The translations under genes were made by a program, and so were the position numbers. From contig NW_026622863.1 of assembly GCF_023065955.2 (NCBI RefSeq), forward strand, positions 46,110,177 through 46,174,176: a stretch of DNA of 64,000 nt. The letters run 5' to 3'. This document shows positions 1 to 10,821 of this stretch, piece after piece. The DNA is from Ursus arctos (lineage: Eukaryota > Chordata > Mammalia > Carnivora > Ursidae). The notes under the pieces were generated by a model that was not told the DNA's origin, did not search any database, and saw only the letters and a program-made list of their open reading frames with translations. Numbering within the stretch: the stretch's first letter is position 1; every line of letters begins with the position of its first letter.

Positions 1-928
1 TGAAATCCAAAATACTTGGAAAACCAAGTTGTTTTTGTAATGTGAGACCAGAAGTCATTTGGCTGCAAAACCTGTCTTGACCTAAGGCAAAGAGTATGAC
101 TTTCCTTTCTCCCTCCTGTGTGATATTTGTGCTTTGCTGAGAGCTGTTAATGTGTTCAATTATGGGGTGATGCCTTGACCCTGATAGGGGGAGACACATT
201 ATTTATATGTGCCCCCGTGTAGGCTTTCTAAAATCTGCAAAATTTCTGAATTCCAAAACACGTCTGGCCCCAACCTTTGGATAATGGATCCAGGACTTGT
301 ATAGCCAACATGGCCGCACTCACCACCTGTTTCAAATATTTTTAGGGAAATAGAACATTCCAGAGAGAGCTGTTGCTTCTTTGTAAATCTCCCAGTCACC
401 CTCTCCATCTACTTTTTAAAATGCTTTCACTTTATTTGCAACCTTTAATCAGATACTCCCATCAACCCCACGGGGTCAGCAGAGCAGCCATGGTCATTTC
501 CATTCTGCAGAGGGGAAAACTGAGGCCCAGGGTGATTAAGAAACTTGCCTGAGTTACCCAACAATGCAGTAGCAGAGCCAGTCATTGATTCCCTGCCTGA
601 GAGAAGGATAAAACCATGGTCCCCAGCTTCAGGGAAAAAGCCCTTGGTTAAAAGGAGCTGGCTACTCCTTCTGGGAGTTTGCAGGCTGAGAGGGAAAGTG
701 CAGAGAGAGAGTTGGAGCAGTGAGAGGACCCTATGGTGCAGCATAGTGTCCCCTTGATAGGGATTGACAATGAGTGTGCATCAGCCACCTGGGGACAGGT
801 AGAGGAGAGCCTGCAGGAAAAGGCTGGAAGGCAGGGAGGGAAGGGGGGAGGGGGAACTGCGCAGCCATTGCTGAGCCCCATCCTGGTCCTCGGTCCTGCA
901 CCCCACCCACCCCTGCCCACCCTACCAG
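1..928 (+). other. POU2F2: POU2F2 intron (partial, upstream edge)
   Basis: This is intronic sequence before the first POU2F2 exon in the window. It ends in a polypyrimidine/CAG acceptor at 927-928. No exon is seen here. About 455-600 looks like an old MIR-type SINE ('aaactgaggcccag' core). The rest shows no feature I can support. The earlier POU2F2 exons (N-terminal Gln-rich activation region) must lie left of the window. Confidence 0.75.
455..600 (-). repeat. MIR-like SINE fragment
   Basis: The stretch carries the 'gaaaactgaggcccag...ttgcctgagttaccca' pattern typical of the MIR core (eroded mammalian-wide SINE). Orientation is uncertain and was not aligned. Confidence 0.5.
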
Positions 929-1090
929 GCCGTGACCCGCCCCACGCTGCCCGACCCGCACCTCTCGCACCCGCAGCCCCCCAAATGCTTGGAGCCACCA
1001 TCCCACCCCGAGGAGCCCAGTGACCTGGAGGAGCTGGAGCAGTTCGCCCGCACCTTCAAGCAACGCCGCATCAAGCTGGGCTTCACACAG
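929..1090 (+). CDS. POU2F2: POU2F2 exon: start of POU-specific domain
   Basis: Acceptor CCTACCAG precedes 929 and donor GT is at 1091. It encodes 54 whole codons from AVTRPTLPD to IKLGFTQ, including the acidic [20 protein letters not shown] start of the POU-specific domain. Phase 0 at both ends. Confidence 0.95.
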
Positions 1091-4000
1091 GTCTGGGGCC
1101 ACCCGGCAGCACGGGCTGTGGGCGTGAGGTGAAGCCACCCGGCCAGGTGGTGGGCGGCAGCGGGCTCCCTCTCCCAGACACCAGGGCTGTGGGCGTGGTC
1201 AGGTGGTGGGCGGGGCAGAGGCCACAGCTGGCTGGTGGTCAGGGGCAGGGGTGTGGCCAGCGGGTGGACCGGGGTGAGCCCCGCGGCGGAAGGCGGGGCC
1301 CTGACGCCGCTCCATTCCCACCCCACTGGGCCAGGGTGACGTGGGCCTGGCCATGGGCAAGCTCTACGGCAACGACTTTAGCCAGACGACCATCTCGCGT
1401 TTCGAGGCCCTCAACCTGAGCTTCAAGAACATGTGCAAACTCAAGCCCCTCCTGGAGAAGTGGCTCAACGACGCAGGTGGGACTGGGCTGAGGCTCCCAG
1501 GGCGGGCGGAGGGTGGTGGGCCCGGGAGGCGCCCTCTCATGTCCCCCCTCCCACCGTCTCCTCTCGGGCACAGAGACTATGTCTGTGGACTCAAGCCTGC
1601 CCAGCCCCAACCAGCTGAGCAGCCCCAGCCTGGGCTTCGACGGGCTCCCTGGCCGGAGACGCAAGAAGAGGACCAGCATCGAAACAAACGTCCGCTTCGC
1701 CTTAGAGAAGAGTTTTCTAGCGGTGAGGCCTGGCCTCCTGGGCGGCCCTGAGGGCTGGGCTGGGGGGTCAGGGTGGACCTGGGGTTCACCTGCCCTCTGC
1801 CCGCAGAACCAGAAGCCTACCTCAGAGGAGATCCTGCTGATCGCAGAGCAGCTGCACATGGAGAAGGAAGTGATCCGCGTCTGGTTCTGCAACCGGCGCC
1901 AGAAGGAAAAACGCATCAACCCCTGCAGTGCAGCCCCCATGTTACCCAGCCCGGGGAAGCCGGCCAGCTACAGCCCCCATCTGGTACCAAGAGATGCTCT
2001 GGGGGTGGGGGGCATAAAGTTCTGGCAACACCCCAACCCTAGGCAGGCACCTCCGTGAACACAGTCTACTTGGTTGTCCACAGTGCCTAGCACAGGGGCT
2101 GGGATACCCTTGGGGACAGGCTGTCACATGGGTGGAGCATAGTCACACAGGGATGCAGTTTCCAGGGAACTGTGGTCTTATGTGGGGGATACAAGCACCC
2201 ACAGACACACACCAACAGAGACAAAAAGAGTTCTCACAGGGCATGGCCACATGGGGATGGATCCCAGGTAGGGGATGGAGGTACCCCCCCCCACACACAC
2301 ACAGTTCACAACCACACATATAGACGCAGGGACACACAGACACAGGCAGGGAGAGCATTACATCCCTGGGTATACATTCAGGCTCACAGCTGCAGCAGAC
2401 CCACTCAGGATCAGACACACTGGGACACCCCTTTATTGCATCTCATGTAGAAAGAGGCTGTGATGCAACAGAGAGGAGCCCCCCACCCCCCTGGTATGGA
2501 GGAAGAAGAGACCACGTGAGCTGAGTTCTAAAGGACGAGAGAGAGGTTGCCGGTCACTTAAAGCGTAGGCAAAGGGACTGCCGTGCACAAAGGCCTAGAA
2601 GCCATAGTGTGCTGAGCCCAACTGGAGGAACTCCAGTGCAATTTAATGTGGTTGGAGCAGGAATGTATATGAATGAGTGTGAGGGTAGGGGCTAGGCAGG
2701 GACCAGACTCTCAAGTAACAGGTGAAGAGACTGAACGTGAACCATGGGCACTGAGGAGCTAAGGAGGAGTTCTGAGCTGGGGAGGGACAGGGTCACATTA
2801 AGAGTGAGGCTTCTGGAGCTGATGGAAGGACAAGACTGGAGGCAGGGAGGCCAAGAAGGAGGCTGGTGGGTGGTCCCAGAAAATAAACAACAGGACATCC
2901 TGACAGTCTGATGCAGAGACATCCCTATCATCATAACCACCCCCCCAACATACACACTCTTTAGACCTGCAACTGGACGGTGTCAGAGGAGAGGTGAGGG
3001 AACACTCTCAAATGGGAATCATTTCTTCCCACCTGTGGCTCAGGATCACTTCGGGTAAATGTTAAGGTAGATAGGATGGAAAGAACCTAGCGTAATACAA
3101 GCATAGCATTGTGCCCAAAGTCCCTTCTCCCCTCAGTCTGAGGGCAGATGAATGGGGGTCTTACTCACAGGGAGTGTCATGGGGGCTGCTGGGAAACAGT
3201 GGCCTCACCATGCCTTCTTTCTTCTCTCCCCAGGTCACACCCCAAGGGGGCGCCGGGACCTTGCCATTGTCCCAAGCTTCCAGCAGTCTGAGCACAACAG
3301 GTCAGGGCGGGCAGGAGCCCGTGAGGGGGCGTTGGGAGGACCCAGGACAGGCCCAAAGTTCTCTAGCGGCTGAAGGCATCTGTGGGCCTCAAGGCTGAGC
3401 CTGGGGATAAGGGAGGCAGTGGGCACGGAGGGGAGAGGGCAGCCTCACCCCTCCCTGCTAGAGCAGCTCGGCTCTCATCTGCTCTACGATTTCCTATGAG
3501 AAAAGCATGGGCTTTGCTAAAACTTGATGTGTACCCAGGTTCTGGTCCTGGCTTTTATAAACTGTGTGAGTTCCAGGAGTGACTTTACCTCTCTGAGCCT
3601 CAGGTTTTATAAAATTATTGTCAATGTATAATACATACAAAAGCTATATACATGAATATATACATACAAGAGTATGTATGTCTGTGTACCTCCCCACCAC
3701 ACACACACTCTTTGTACCCTTGCTCCCTTCCTGGGACAAGGCCTGTGTAACACCATATATAAGAATAATAGAAAACTGGAGCCTGGCTGGCTCAGTCGGT
3801 GGAGTATATTCAGCTCCTGATCTTGGGGTTGTGAGTTTGAGCCCTATGTTGGGTGTAGAGATTACTTAAACTAAAAAAGAAAAGAATAGAATAGAAAACA
3901 AACATCATACTGATTTTTCTCAGATTAAGAGATAATAAGTGGAAGTTTATAAAGTTATAAGGCTGTGCCTCGCACTGTCTAAACTCTTTATAAAGAATAT

Positions 4001-5535
4001 TGACTTATTTCATCCTCACACTCATTTTATGAAGTAGGTTCTATTATTATCCCCATTTTCCAGATTAGGGAACTGAAGACCAGAGAGGTGAAGGCACTCG
4101 CCCAAGGGCACAGATGGAACGGAACAGCCAGGAAATTGCTGCCCTTGGCTGTCTGGCGGTCTGGCCCGAGTGTGGGCTCTGAGCCCTGTCCCCCTCGGCG
4201 CGCACAGCTGCAACCCCCTGCCTGGCCCCTAGAGGGAGCCACAGGGTGTAGTCTTCTGGGCGCCTGGCGGGGAGGCTCAGGGCGGGGTTCACGCCGTGTG
4301 AGCGCACCCGGGCACAGGGCTTGGCTCCGTGGGTGGCAGCTGCTCCCACTGCGATTATTGTGATCGCTGTCACTGCGGCTGTGGGATGAGCGGACGGGAG
4401 GCCTAAGTCTGTTCCTCCGGAGGAGATGTCGCAGGGCTCGTGCTGGGCGGGAAGGCGAGCAGACGTGGACCCCGGGTTCCTCGGTGGAGGACGAGTGGAA
4501 GCTGAAGTCTCCGTTTCTCTGTCTCTCTCTGGCAGTTACTACCTTATCCTCAGCTGTGGGGACGCTCCACCCCAGCCGGACAGCCGGAGGGGGTGGGGGC
4601 GGGGGCGGGGCCGCGCCCCCCCTCAATTCCATCCCCTCTGTCACTCCCCCACCCCCGGCCACCACCAACAGCACAAATCCCAGCCCTCAAGGCAGCCACT
4701 CGGCTATCGGCTTGTCGGGCCTGAACCCCAGCACGGGGTAAGTGGACAGCTGCAGTTAGGGAGGCTGTGGGGAGAGAAGCAGGGTCGCTGCTGCTTCCCG
4801 GGTGGGAGCCGCGCCCTCGTTCTGCCGCCGGTGGGTCCCTGCCCCTGCTAACGCCTCTGCTTTGCCTCTTGCAGAAGCACAATGGTGGGGTTGAGCTCCG
4901 GGCTGAGTCCAGCCCTCATGAGCAACAACCCTTTGGCCACTATCCAAGGTGCGTGCTGCCTCATGTCACTCCCATCGCCACCAGCCTGGCCCCCTGGGGC
5001 CTCGAGCCTCCCCCCATTGCTGCTCCAGCCATGCCATCCTGCCCCTGCTCACTGCATCGCTCGCCTCTTCATACCCATCTCACCTTTGGGGAAGGTGTGA
5101 GGGGTGCTGATGGGGGTCAGTGGGGCAGATGGGAAGACAGGGGGCACCTGCGGGCAGGATGCTGGAAGGCGCCCCCAGCCCAGCCTCTCTCTCTCCCCAC
5201 CAGCCCTGGCCTCTGGTGGAACCCTGCCCCTTACCAGCCTTGACGGCAGCGGGAACCTGGTGCTGGGGGCGGCTGGTGCGGCCCCGGGGAGCCCTGGCCT
5301 GGTGACCTCACCGCTCTTCTTGAACCACGCTGGGCTGCCCCTGCTCAGCGCCCCGCCTGGCGTGGGCTTGGTCTCGGCAGCTGCTGCGGCCGTGGCGGCC
5401 TCCATCTCCAGCAAGTCTCCGGGCCTCTCCTCGTCCTCCTCCTCGTCCTCGTCCTCGTCCTCCACTTGCAGTGAGGCGGCAGCACAGACCCCTGGAGGCC
5501 CTGGGGGGCCCGAGGCAGGGTCCAAGCCCGAGTGA
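929..5535 (+). CDS. POU2F2: POU2F2 (Oct-2) transcription factor, 3' eight coding exons (gene-level entry, partial 5')
   Basis: Octamer-binding POU factor of B cells and neurons; it binds ATGCAAAT-type sites in the nucleus. Joined exons 929-1090, 1335-1476, 1574-1722, 1807-1983, 3234-3300, 4536-4737, 4875-4948 and 5204-5535 give exactly 434 codons plus TGA, with GT-AG sites throughout. Numbering from the first residue seen, the POU-specific domain is about 28-102, the linker about 103-128, and the homeodomain about 129-188 with recognition helix VWFCNRRQK (176-184). The C-terminal region is Ser/Thr/Pro/Gly-rich, with an 8-Gly run (~250-257) and a ~12-Ser run near the end. It ends in ...PEAGSKPE, the usual long Oct-2 C terminus. 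The homeodomain Cys and linker sequence fit Oct-2 better than Oct-1 or Oct-11. The N-terminal exons are outside the window. Confidence 0.96.
1335..1476 (+). CDS. POU2F2: POU2F2 exon: rest of POU-specific domain
   Basis: Acceptor GGCCAG precedes 1335 and donor GT is at 1477. It encodes [12 protein letters not shown]...[15 protein letters not shown]...EKWLNDA, i.e. the DNA-recognition helix ([11 protein letters not shown]) of the POU-specific domain. Starts phase 0 and leaves one base of the next codon. Confidence 0.95.
1574..1722 (+). CDS. POU2F2: POU2F2 exon: linker and first half of homeodomain
   Basis: Acceptor GGCACAG precedes 1574; donor GTGAGG follows 1722. It encodes the Ser/Pro linker ([17 protein letters not shown]) and [20 protein letters not shown], the basic N-terminal arm and helix 1 of the homeodomain. 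Ends in phase 0. Confidence 0.95.
1807..1983 (+). CDS. POU2F2: POU2F2 exon: homeodomain helices 2-3
   Basis: Acceptor GCCCGCAG precedes 1807; donor GTACCA follows 1983. 59 codons: [16 protein letters not shown], then the recognition helix with [11 protein letters not shown], then [22 protein letters not shown]. Reading through the donor would add about 25 residues and stop at 2058. I take splicing as the real path because the next exon restores the known Oct-2 tail. Confidence 0.95.
1984..3233 (+). other. POU2F2: POU2F2 intron
   Basis: A 1.25-kb intron. It has a CA-rich stretch near 2285-2345 and L2/MIR-like eroded text around 2520-2900 (e.g. 'cacaaaggcctagaagcc'), none certain. No exon is seen. 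Confidence 0.6.
3234..3300 (+). CDS. POU2F2: POU2F2 exon: short C-terminal exon
   Basis: Acceptor CTCCCCAG precedes 3234; donor GTCAGG follows 3300. 67 nt encode [22 protein letters not shown] plus one base. The length is not a multiple of three, so skipping it would shift the downstream frame. Confidence 0.93.
3777..3890 (+). mobile_element. Carnivore tRNA-derived SINE (short CAN SINE copy)
   Basis: The head 'gcctggctggctcagtcggtgg', B-box-like 'ggttgtgagtttgagccc' and an A-rich tail identify a CAN SINE. It is flanked by similar 'agaataatagaaaac'/'agaatagaaaac' target-site duplications (about 3762-3776 and 3886-3899). Confidence 0.88.
4025..4125 (+). repeat. MIR-like SINE fragment
   Basis: Pattern 'ttattatccccattttccagatt...gaactgaagaccagagaggtgaagg...gcccaagggcacag' is the MIR core in eroded form. 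Confidence 0.65.
4536..4737 (+). CDS. POU2F2: POU2F2 exon with poly-Gly run
   Basis: Acceptor CTGGCAG precedes 4536; donor GTAAGT follows 4737. It encodes [18 protein letters not shown], eight glycines, [16 protein letters not shown] and a Thr/Asn/Ser-rich end, part of the C-terminal activation region. The Gly run comes from G5TG5CG5CG4 at 4589-4610. Confidence 0.94.
4875..4948 (+). CDS. POU2F2: POU2F2 exon
   Basis: Acceptor CTTGCAG precedes 4875; donor GTGCGT follows 4948. 74 nt encode [19 protein letters not shown]...TIQ. Phases fit both neighbours. Confidence 0.93.
5204..5535 (+). CDS. POU2F2: POU2F2 terminal coding exon
   Basis: Acceptor CACCAG precedes 5204. It encodes [18 protein letters not shown], a hydrophobic/Ala-rich stretch, about 12 serines from TCC/TCG codons, and the end PEAGSKPE, with stop TGA at 5533-5535. 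This is the C-terminal Oct-2 domain. Confidence 0.95.
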
Positions 5536-5726
5536 GGGCCCACCTTGCCTCCCCTCCTACTCCTCTGATCCCCACCTCAGTCCCCCCCGCCTGGGAAGAG
5601 GGCGAGGAGGTCAGCGGTGGTGGCGCAGAGGGTCCTCGGAGCCGGAGTGACAAGGGAGGAAAGACCAAAAAAAAAAAAACAAACCCCCAACTAACCAAAA
5701 AAACAAAACAAAACAAAAAACAAAAA

Positions 5727-5734
5727 GAAAGAAA

Positions 5735-5775
<41 letters not shown>

Positions 5776-5778
5776 AAA
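5727..5778 (+). repeat. (GAAA)n microsatellite in the 3'UTR
   Basis: About a dozen GAAA units follow an A/C-rich run. It is likely variable in length. Confidence 0.9.
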
Positions 5779-7103
5779 CGAAAGAAACCAACCAACAAAA
5801 AGAAACCAAAAATAATCACAACAGAAACCAGCTGCCCCAAAGGAACCAGAGGTGAAAAACAAACAAAAACCAAAAACAAAAAAATCCCCCACAAAACCAA
5901 ACCAAAAACCAGTTGCGAGCCAGACCTCAGTGTGCTCACCCTCACCGCTATGACACCAAATAAGAACCCCAGCCAGGGGCAGAGAAGCCTCGGCAGGGCG
6001 GACCTCTCGCTGAGCCCCTGGCTGGGGGGCCAACCCCCAACCTTGCCTCCCCCAGTGGGGGCCAGAGAAGGCAAAAGAGAATGTGCCAGCCTCCAGCCCC
6101 AGCCCCCAGCCCTGGGCCAGCGAAGACAGGGCACAGCCTGGGGCCGACAGGGTGGGCTCAGAACCACTCGCCAAATGTTCTTTTCCAGAAGGTGAAAGAG
6201 AAGGGGCGTGAACAACCTTACACCAAATATTCAGTAGCTTCATCCAAAGGATGTACAGAATTTTTAGCGTTGCGCTCAACAGAATGTGTCCCTACCATGT
6301 GTCCCCCTCTCCCTTGGCCCCTGGCTCTCCCCACCTGGGCAGGGGGTCTTGCTTTAACCTCCTCCCTCCCCCAGCCAGGGGAGAGAGCAGGGTCAGGCCT
6401 GGGATGACTTTTCACCCCTCGTACCTCCCCCTTTTCCCTTTGAAGGGTGGGCTAGGCCGTTTTGCGAAGTTCTAGCTCTCACGTGTCTCCCCCGCCCCCA
6501 AACCCCGTCATCCTCCTCTGCTCTGGAATCCACCCCCTTCCCCGGCCCAGGGGAAGGTGGAAGTTTTCAGCAAGAGGGATGAGGTGAGGGCATTCAAGTT
6601 GTCTTTTTTTCCCATCCTCGTCTGTCAGTTTCCCTGAAAAAAAAAAAATTCATATTCCAGTGCCTATCCGTGGGATCCTTCACGTTCTTTGACATTGACC
6701 AGAAACCAAAAAGAGAACTCACCTCGCTCTTCCCACCCTGTGCCCCTCTGATACTGGCAGATGCCTCTTCCTCTCCCCCCCAACACATGTACACACGCAC
6801 GCACCCCAGTGGTGGGGTTCCTCGAGGTGGCATCCCCATCAGGGTCCATGTGGCGGGGACAGTGCCATGACCTGTGGTCCCCATCCAAGAGGGCGCTGTG
6901 GTGGCCACCACTCCCACGAGACCTCCCTTGAGGCTTGGCTGGACCCCGTGTTTGCCCAGCCCTGGACCCGTCTCAACGGACAGAGGAGAGACGCCGCTGG
7001 GAGCCACTCTGCCCTCCTGCTATTGTGGAGGCCAACAAAGTTTTGAACCAAAAAAAACCAAAACAAAACACAAAAAACAAAAAAAAAAAAAAACCAAACA
7101 AAC

Positions 7104-7109
7104 AATAAA
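7104..7109 (+). terminator. POU2F2: Possible internal poly(A) signal of POU2F2
   Basis: AATAAA is followed by A-rich then 'tatatatatattt' sequence. It could give a ~1.6-kb 3'UTR. The A-rich surroundings make cDNA evidence here prone to internal priming. Confidence 0.35.
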
Positions 7110-9311
7110 TTAAAACTAGAAAAAAAAAGAATTTATAGATATATATATATTTAAGGGAAAGAAGACAGGACTCTTCAAGAATAAGAAGGAGCCGCGAGGT
7201 GGAGCCAAGCCTCTGCGCCTGTGGTCCAGGCCCTTGGTCCCCAAGCCGGATGGAAGGACAGACGCTTCTTTCTCTTCACAAATACCTCATGGACGTCGTC
7301 TTCGGGAAAGCCGGAGGGGGAGGCTGGGGCAGGGCCTGTCCCTCAGCCAGGGCGGATGGAAGCGGGTGGGCAGGGCTGAGAGAGGGGGATCAGGGACAGG
7401 GGTGAAGAGCCCCAAGCTCCCTGCCCCCCAATCCATTGAAAAAGCTTTAAAAAAAAAAAAAAGAAACAGGAAACAAGGAATAAGAAAGCAAAAAGAATGG
7501 ACGAAGGAAAACGAACAAACTTTCGGGTGGTTTGATTCCTCTTTTGATTTCTTTTTCTGTTCTCTTCAGTCTGTTCTCTCTCTGCTTCTCCCTCTCCCCC
7601 TTCCTTCGCTCTTCTCTTGCCCCTCTCAGTCTCCCGTCTTTCTGTGTCTCTCCTCAAACCAAAGTGTTGCTGTGAAGGACGCGAGCCATTGAAATCAGAG
7701 ACCTGGCCCCGCTGGGCGGAGCAGCCGGGAGCCCCGAGCCCCGAGCCAGCGCCAGCCGTGCTGCTGGACACTGCGAGGAGAGGCGGCCGCCGCCCTGGGT
7801 CCCCCCACCGAGGGCTCAGCGTTCTCTTTCTTTCTTGTCTCCCTTCTCCCACCCGGGAAATGAAACTGTTGGGCTGGGCCACGGAGACAGCAGAGACTCG
7901 GCTGTTTTGGGGGTCTCCGGGTGCCTTGTCTGGGCAGCTGTGGTGTGGCCGCCCCTCCCGCCCTGGCACCGATGGGGCCTGGCATGCCGTCGACCCGTCC
8001 TCGCCAGAATGTAAGCATCTCCGCTGAACCGACTCCCTGCCCTTACCCTACCTCTGAGTTTGTCCATTTTTATTTCCTGAAGAGAAGGGACTGGCGAGAG
8101 AGCCTGGGCCCCAGCCCAAGGGTGGAGAGGGGGCCAAGGGCTCCTGAACAGATAGGAAGGACATTTGAGCAGAGCAAAGTGAAAGGAATTACGACCAAAT
8201 ACCCCTCCGAGAAGACAGGCAGCATGGAAGGCATGGTGGAGATGACTCAAAAACTATGATTCTAGACCAAAAACAAAAAAACAAAAAAAATAAAAAAAAA
8301 AACAAAAAAAACCCCAAAAAACAAAACAAAAAAAACCCACCAAAAAGACAAACAAACAAAAAAAACCCAAAAAAACAAAAAAACCAAAAAAAAAAAAAAG
8401 GAAAAAAAAAGAAAAAAAAGGAAAGAAAATCCAGGACTCACCACCACCCACTTCATCCTGCTTCCTTCCCATCAAGTCCTGCCACCCGGGACCTCTCCCG
8501 CACCCTGCACCCCGGTGTGGGGGGAGTGGGACAGAGAGGAGAGGAGGAAGCAGGGGCAGGGATGGGGCCGATGCCCTGACATTGGTGGAGGGACCCCCGT
8601 GCAGCCGGGGATGGGGGGGACCCTCCCCATCCAACCCCCATAACTGGGAAAAGAAAAACAAGAAAAAAAAGGAAATTCCTGGGAGGGGAAAAATAACCAA
8701 ATCCCAAGCTTTAACTACAGCTGTGAAACCAAATATTGGGAAGGGGGTGGGAGGGAGGGAGGGGCAAGTGTGCCCCAGGTCTCCCCCCTGGGCCCCCCTC
8801 CCCCGAGGACTCGAGATAAGGCACCAAATACCTCATAGAACTTTAATGTTAAAAAAAGGAAACCAAATATCGTTGGCTGGGGGCCAGCCAGGGCAAGGGG
8901 CTGGGGGGCTGGAGGGAGCCAGGGTTGGGAAGGTGATGGGGAATTCATGCCCCCCACCCCGCCCTGCCCCTTCCGCTCCAGTATCCCCTGTCTCGACTCC
9001 GGGAAACAAAACTATCTCATCGTTTTTATTTTGTGGTCTGTACAGAGCCTGTGTCCGTGTGTCTGTGTGTGAGCGAGAGAGTTGGGGGGCTGGGGGACTT
9101 TATGTGGGAGATGGGGAGGGAGACCCCAAGCTAGGCTCTGGGCTAGGTGAGATGTCTGAGGTGGGGGGCCAGTGGCCTGGGCTAGAAAAAGAGGAAGATG
9201 AGTGAATTGGAGGAACGGGGAGCCTTCTGAATTTCTCTTCTCCCCAACCCTGACCTCCTACTTGAGGGAGGGACAGAGAACGGGTCTACCCTCATGGTGG
9301 GCCTTTTGTGC

Positions 9312-9313
<2 letters not shown>

Positions 9314-9342
<29 letters not shown>
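9314..9342 (+). repeat. Poly(A) homopolymer in the 3'UTR
   Basis: A run of about 29 A on the sense strand with no SINE or pseudogene body before it. Confidence 0.85.
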
Positions 9343-9343
<1 letters not shown>

Positions 9344-10207
9344 CCAGTAACTAAAACACCTCTCTGTTCTCTTCTGGGACGGTTGGTCGGGGCTGGAAGT
9401 GGGAGGGAGGGTGTGGGGGTATAAGTGGAGTGGATGGAGATGGGGAACCCAAGCCCTTTAGGAGTTGGGGCTAAGATCAGGAGGGGAGGGAAGGGTATGA
9501 GCCCCCCCCCCCATCTCCTCCCTGGGGAAGGCTAAGAGAGGGTCTCTAAGCCCTGCACCCTGGGCAGATGGGCTAAGGGATTAGCCTTGTAGGTGATGAC
9601 CTGACTAATTTCCTTGCCTACCCAAATCCCAGGGTGCCTCTCTCTCCCTTTAGCCCAGGGTAGGGGAAACTGAGTGAGAGAGAGAGTGAGACCGACTGAG
9701 CAAGATTGAGACACGCGGGCCCCCACTGGCCTCCGAGTGGGAAAGGCAAGTGCGAGAGATAAAGGCCTCCAAGAGAAAAAAGAAACAAACCAAAGATTTA
9801 ACCATTAAAAAAAAAAAAAAAAAACCACAGACAACTCCGCTACCTTTTTATACGTTGGAAAAAAAAGTGAAAAAAATTAAAAAATAAAAATTAAAAAAAA
9901 ATACACAAAAACTCCAAGCCGCAGTTCCTTCATGCGGTTTGAACTTTGACCTCAGCAGTCTCCAAAGCAAGATGACGATGACAAAGGCGAAAAAGAAGAA
10001 AAAAATAATGTATATTTTTAAGTATTTGTCCTTGAAATGTTAGCTCCTTGTTAAACAAACACAAAAAGGAGAGAAAAATCTAGAGAAGTGTTGCTGGGAC
10101 GGAGACAACTATTTACTATGTCTGTGACCCCTCCCTTCTGCCTCCCCTTCCTCTCCTCTATCCCTGCTGCCCCGCACCCAGCCTGTCCTCCAAGCCCAGG
10201 GGCTCAG

Positions 10208-10221
10208 TATTTATTTATTTA
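10208..10221 (+). promoter_or_regulatory. POU2F2: AU-rich element in POU2F2 3'UTR
   Basis: TATTTATTTATTTA contains overlapping AUUUA pentamers, the form bound by HuR and TTP/AUF1-type proteins that control mRNA decay. The function here is inferred. Confidence 0.6.
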
Positions 10222-10821
10222 CATAATTGCAGGGTGACTGGGGCCTCTCTCCACTTGCAGAGAGGGCCTTTGGATCATGATGGGGTGGGGAAGGGGCAAG
10301 GAGTCTTTGGGGGAAAAGCAGGGGCCTGATCTTGGATCAACTCCTCTCTGCTAGCTCCCTTCTGGCTTCCTACCCCACTGCTGCCACCCTCACCTCCCAA
10401 ATCCAAGCCTGCATTAGGGCAAGATGACCACCCACCTTATAAAGATCTGAGTGGCTCAGCCGCATCTGGGGTGGGTATCTCCCACCCACTCCTTCAGATG
10501 ACCAGGTTGGAATGGGGAGGGGAGGAGGTGGCAAGTAGCGGGCAAGGGAGACCAAGAAGTGGTGTCTGGAAATGAGTAGGCTTGGAGGAGACCTGCCTTT
10601 CATCCGTTCTCAGCAAGTTAGCCCCACTTTCAGTTCTGTCTGACCCCTGTGTTGGTAGCCCCTCCCTACCCATCCCGTACCCCCTCCCTGTCTCTTCTCG
10701 TGGTAGCGGGTTAGCGTTTCAGTGTTCTTAACTCCAATCTGCTTGTTCATTGTACAATGTGCTTCTTTTAAGGCCCCATTTTTGTAACTTGAGTGTGTCA
10801 TTCATCTGAACAACATCAAAA

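Larger units (their letters stand above)
3301..4535 (+). other. POU2F2: POU2F2 intron with SINE and MIR
   Basis: The intron holds a carnivore SINE at about 3777-3890 and a MIR-like piece at about 4025-4125. The rest (GC-rich, 4140-4530) shows no supported element. Confidence 0.6.

Noticed and set aside
1239..1940. Long minus-strand open frame (233 codons) across POU2F2 exons
   Set aside because: It lies antisense to conserved POU domain exons in GC-rich DNA and crosses several splice sites. Its protein is Pro/Arg/Gly-rich with no known motif.
1984..2058. Read-through extension of the POU2F2 homeodomain exon to a stop at 2058
   Set aside because: It would replace the known C-terminal Oct-2 sequence. 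The donor at 1984 and a matching downstream exon at 3234 restore the usual protein. A retained-intron isoform cannot be excluded.
4226..4242. Possible CTCF site CCCCTAGAGGGAGCCAC in a POU2F2 intron
   Set aside because: It lacks the C in the GGC core, so the match is weak compared with 51947-51965.
5640..5855. Lys-rich open frame and complementary Phe-rich frame over the A-rich block
   Set aside because: Both are products of low-complexity AAA/GAAA sequence in the 3'UTR, not coding regions.
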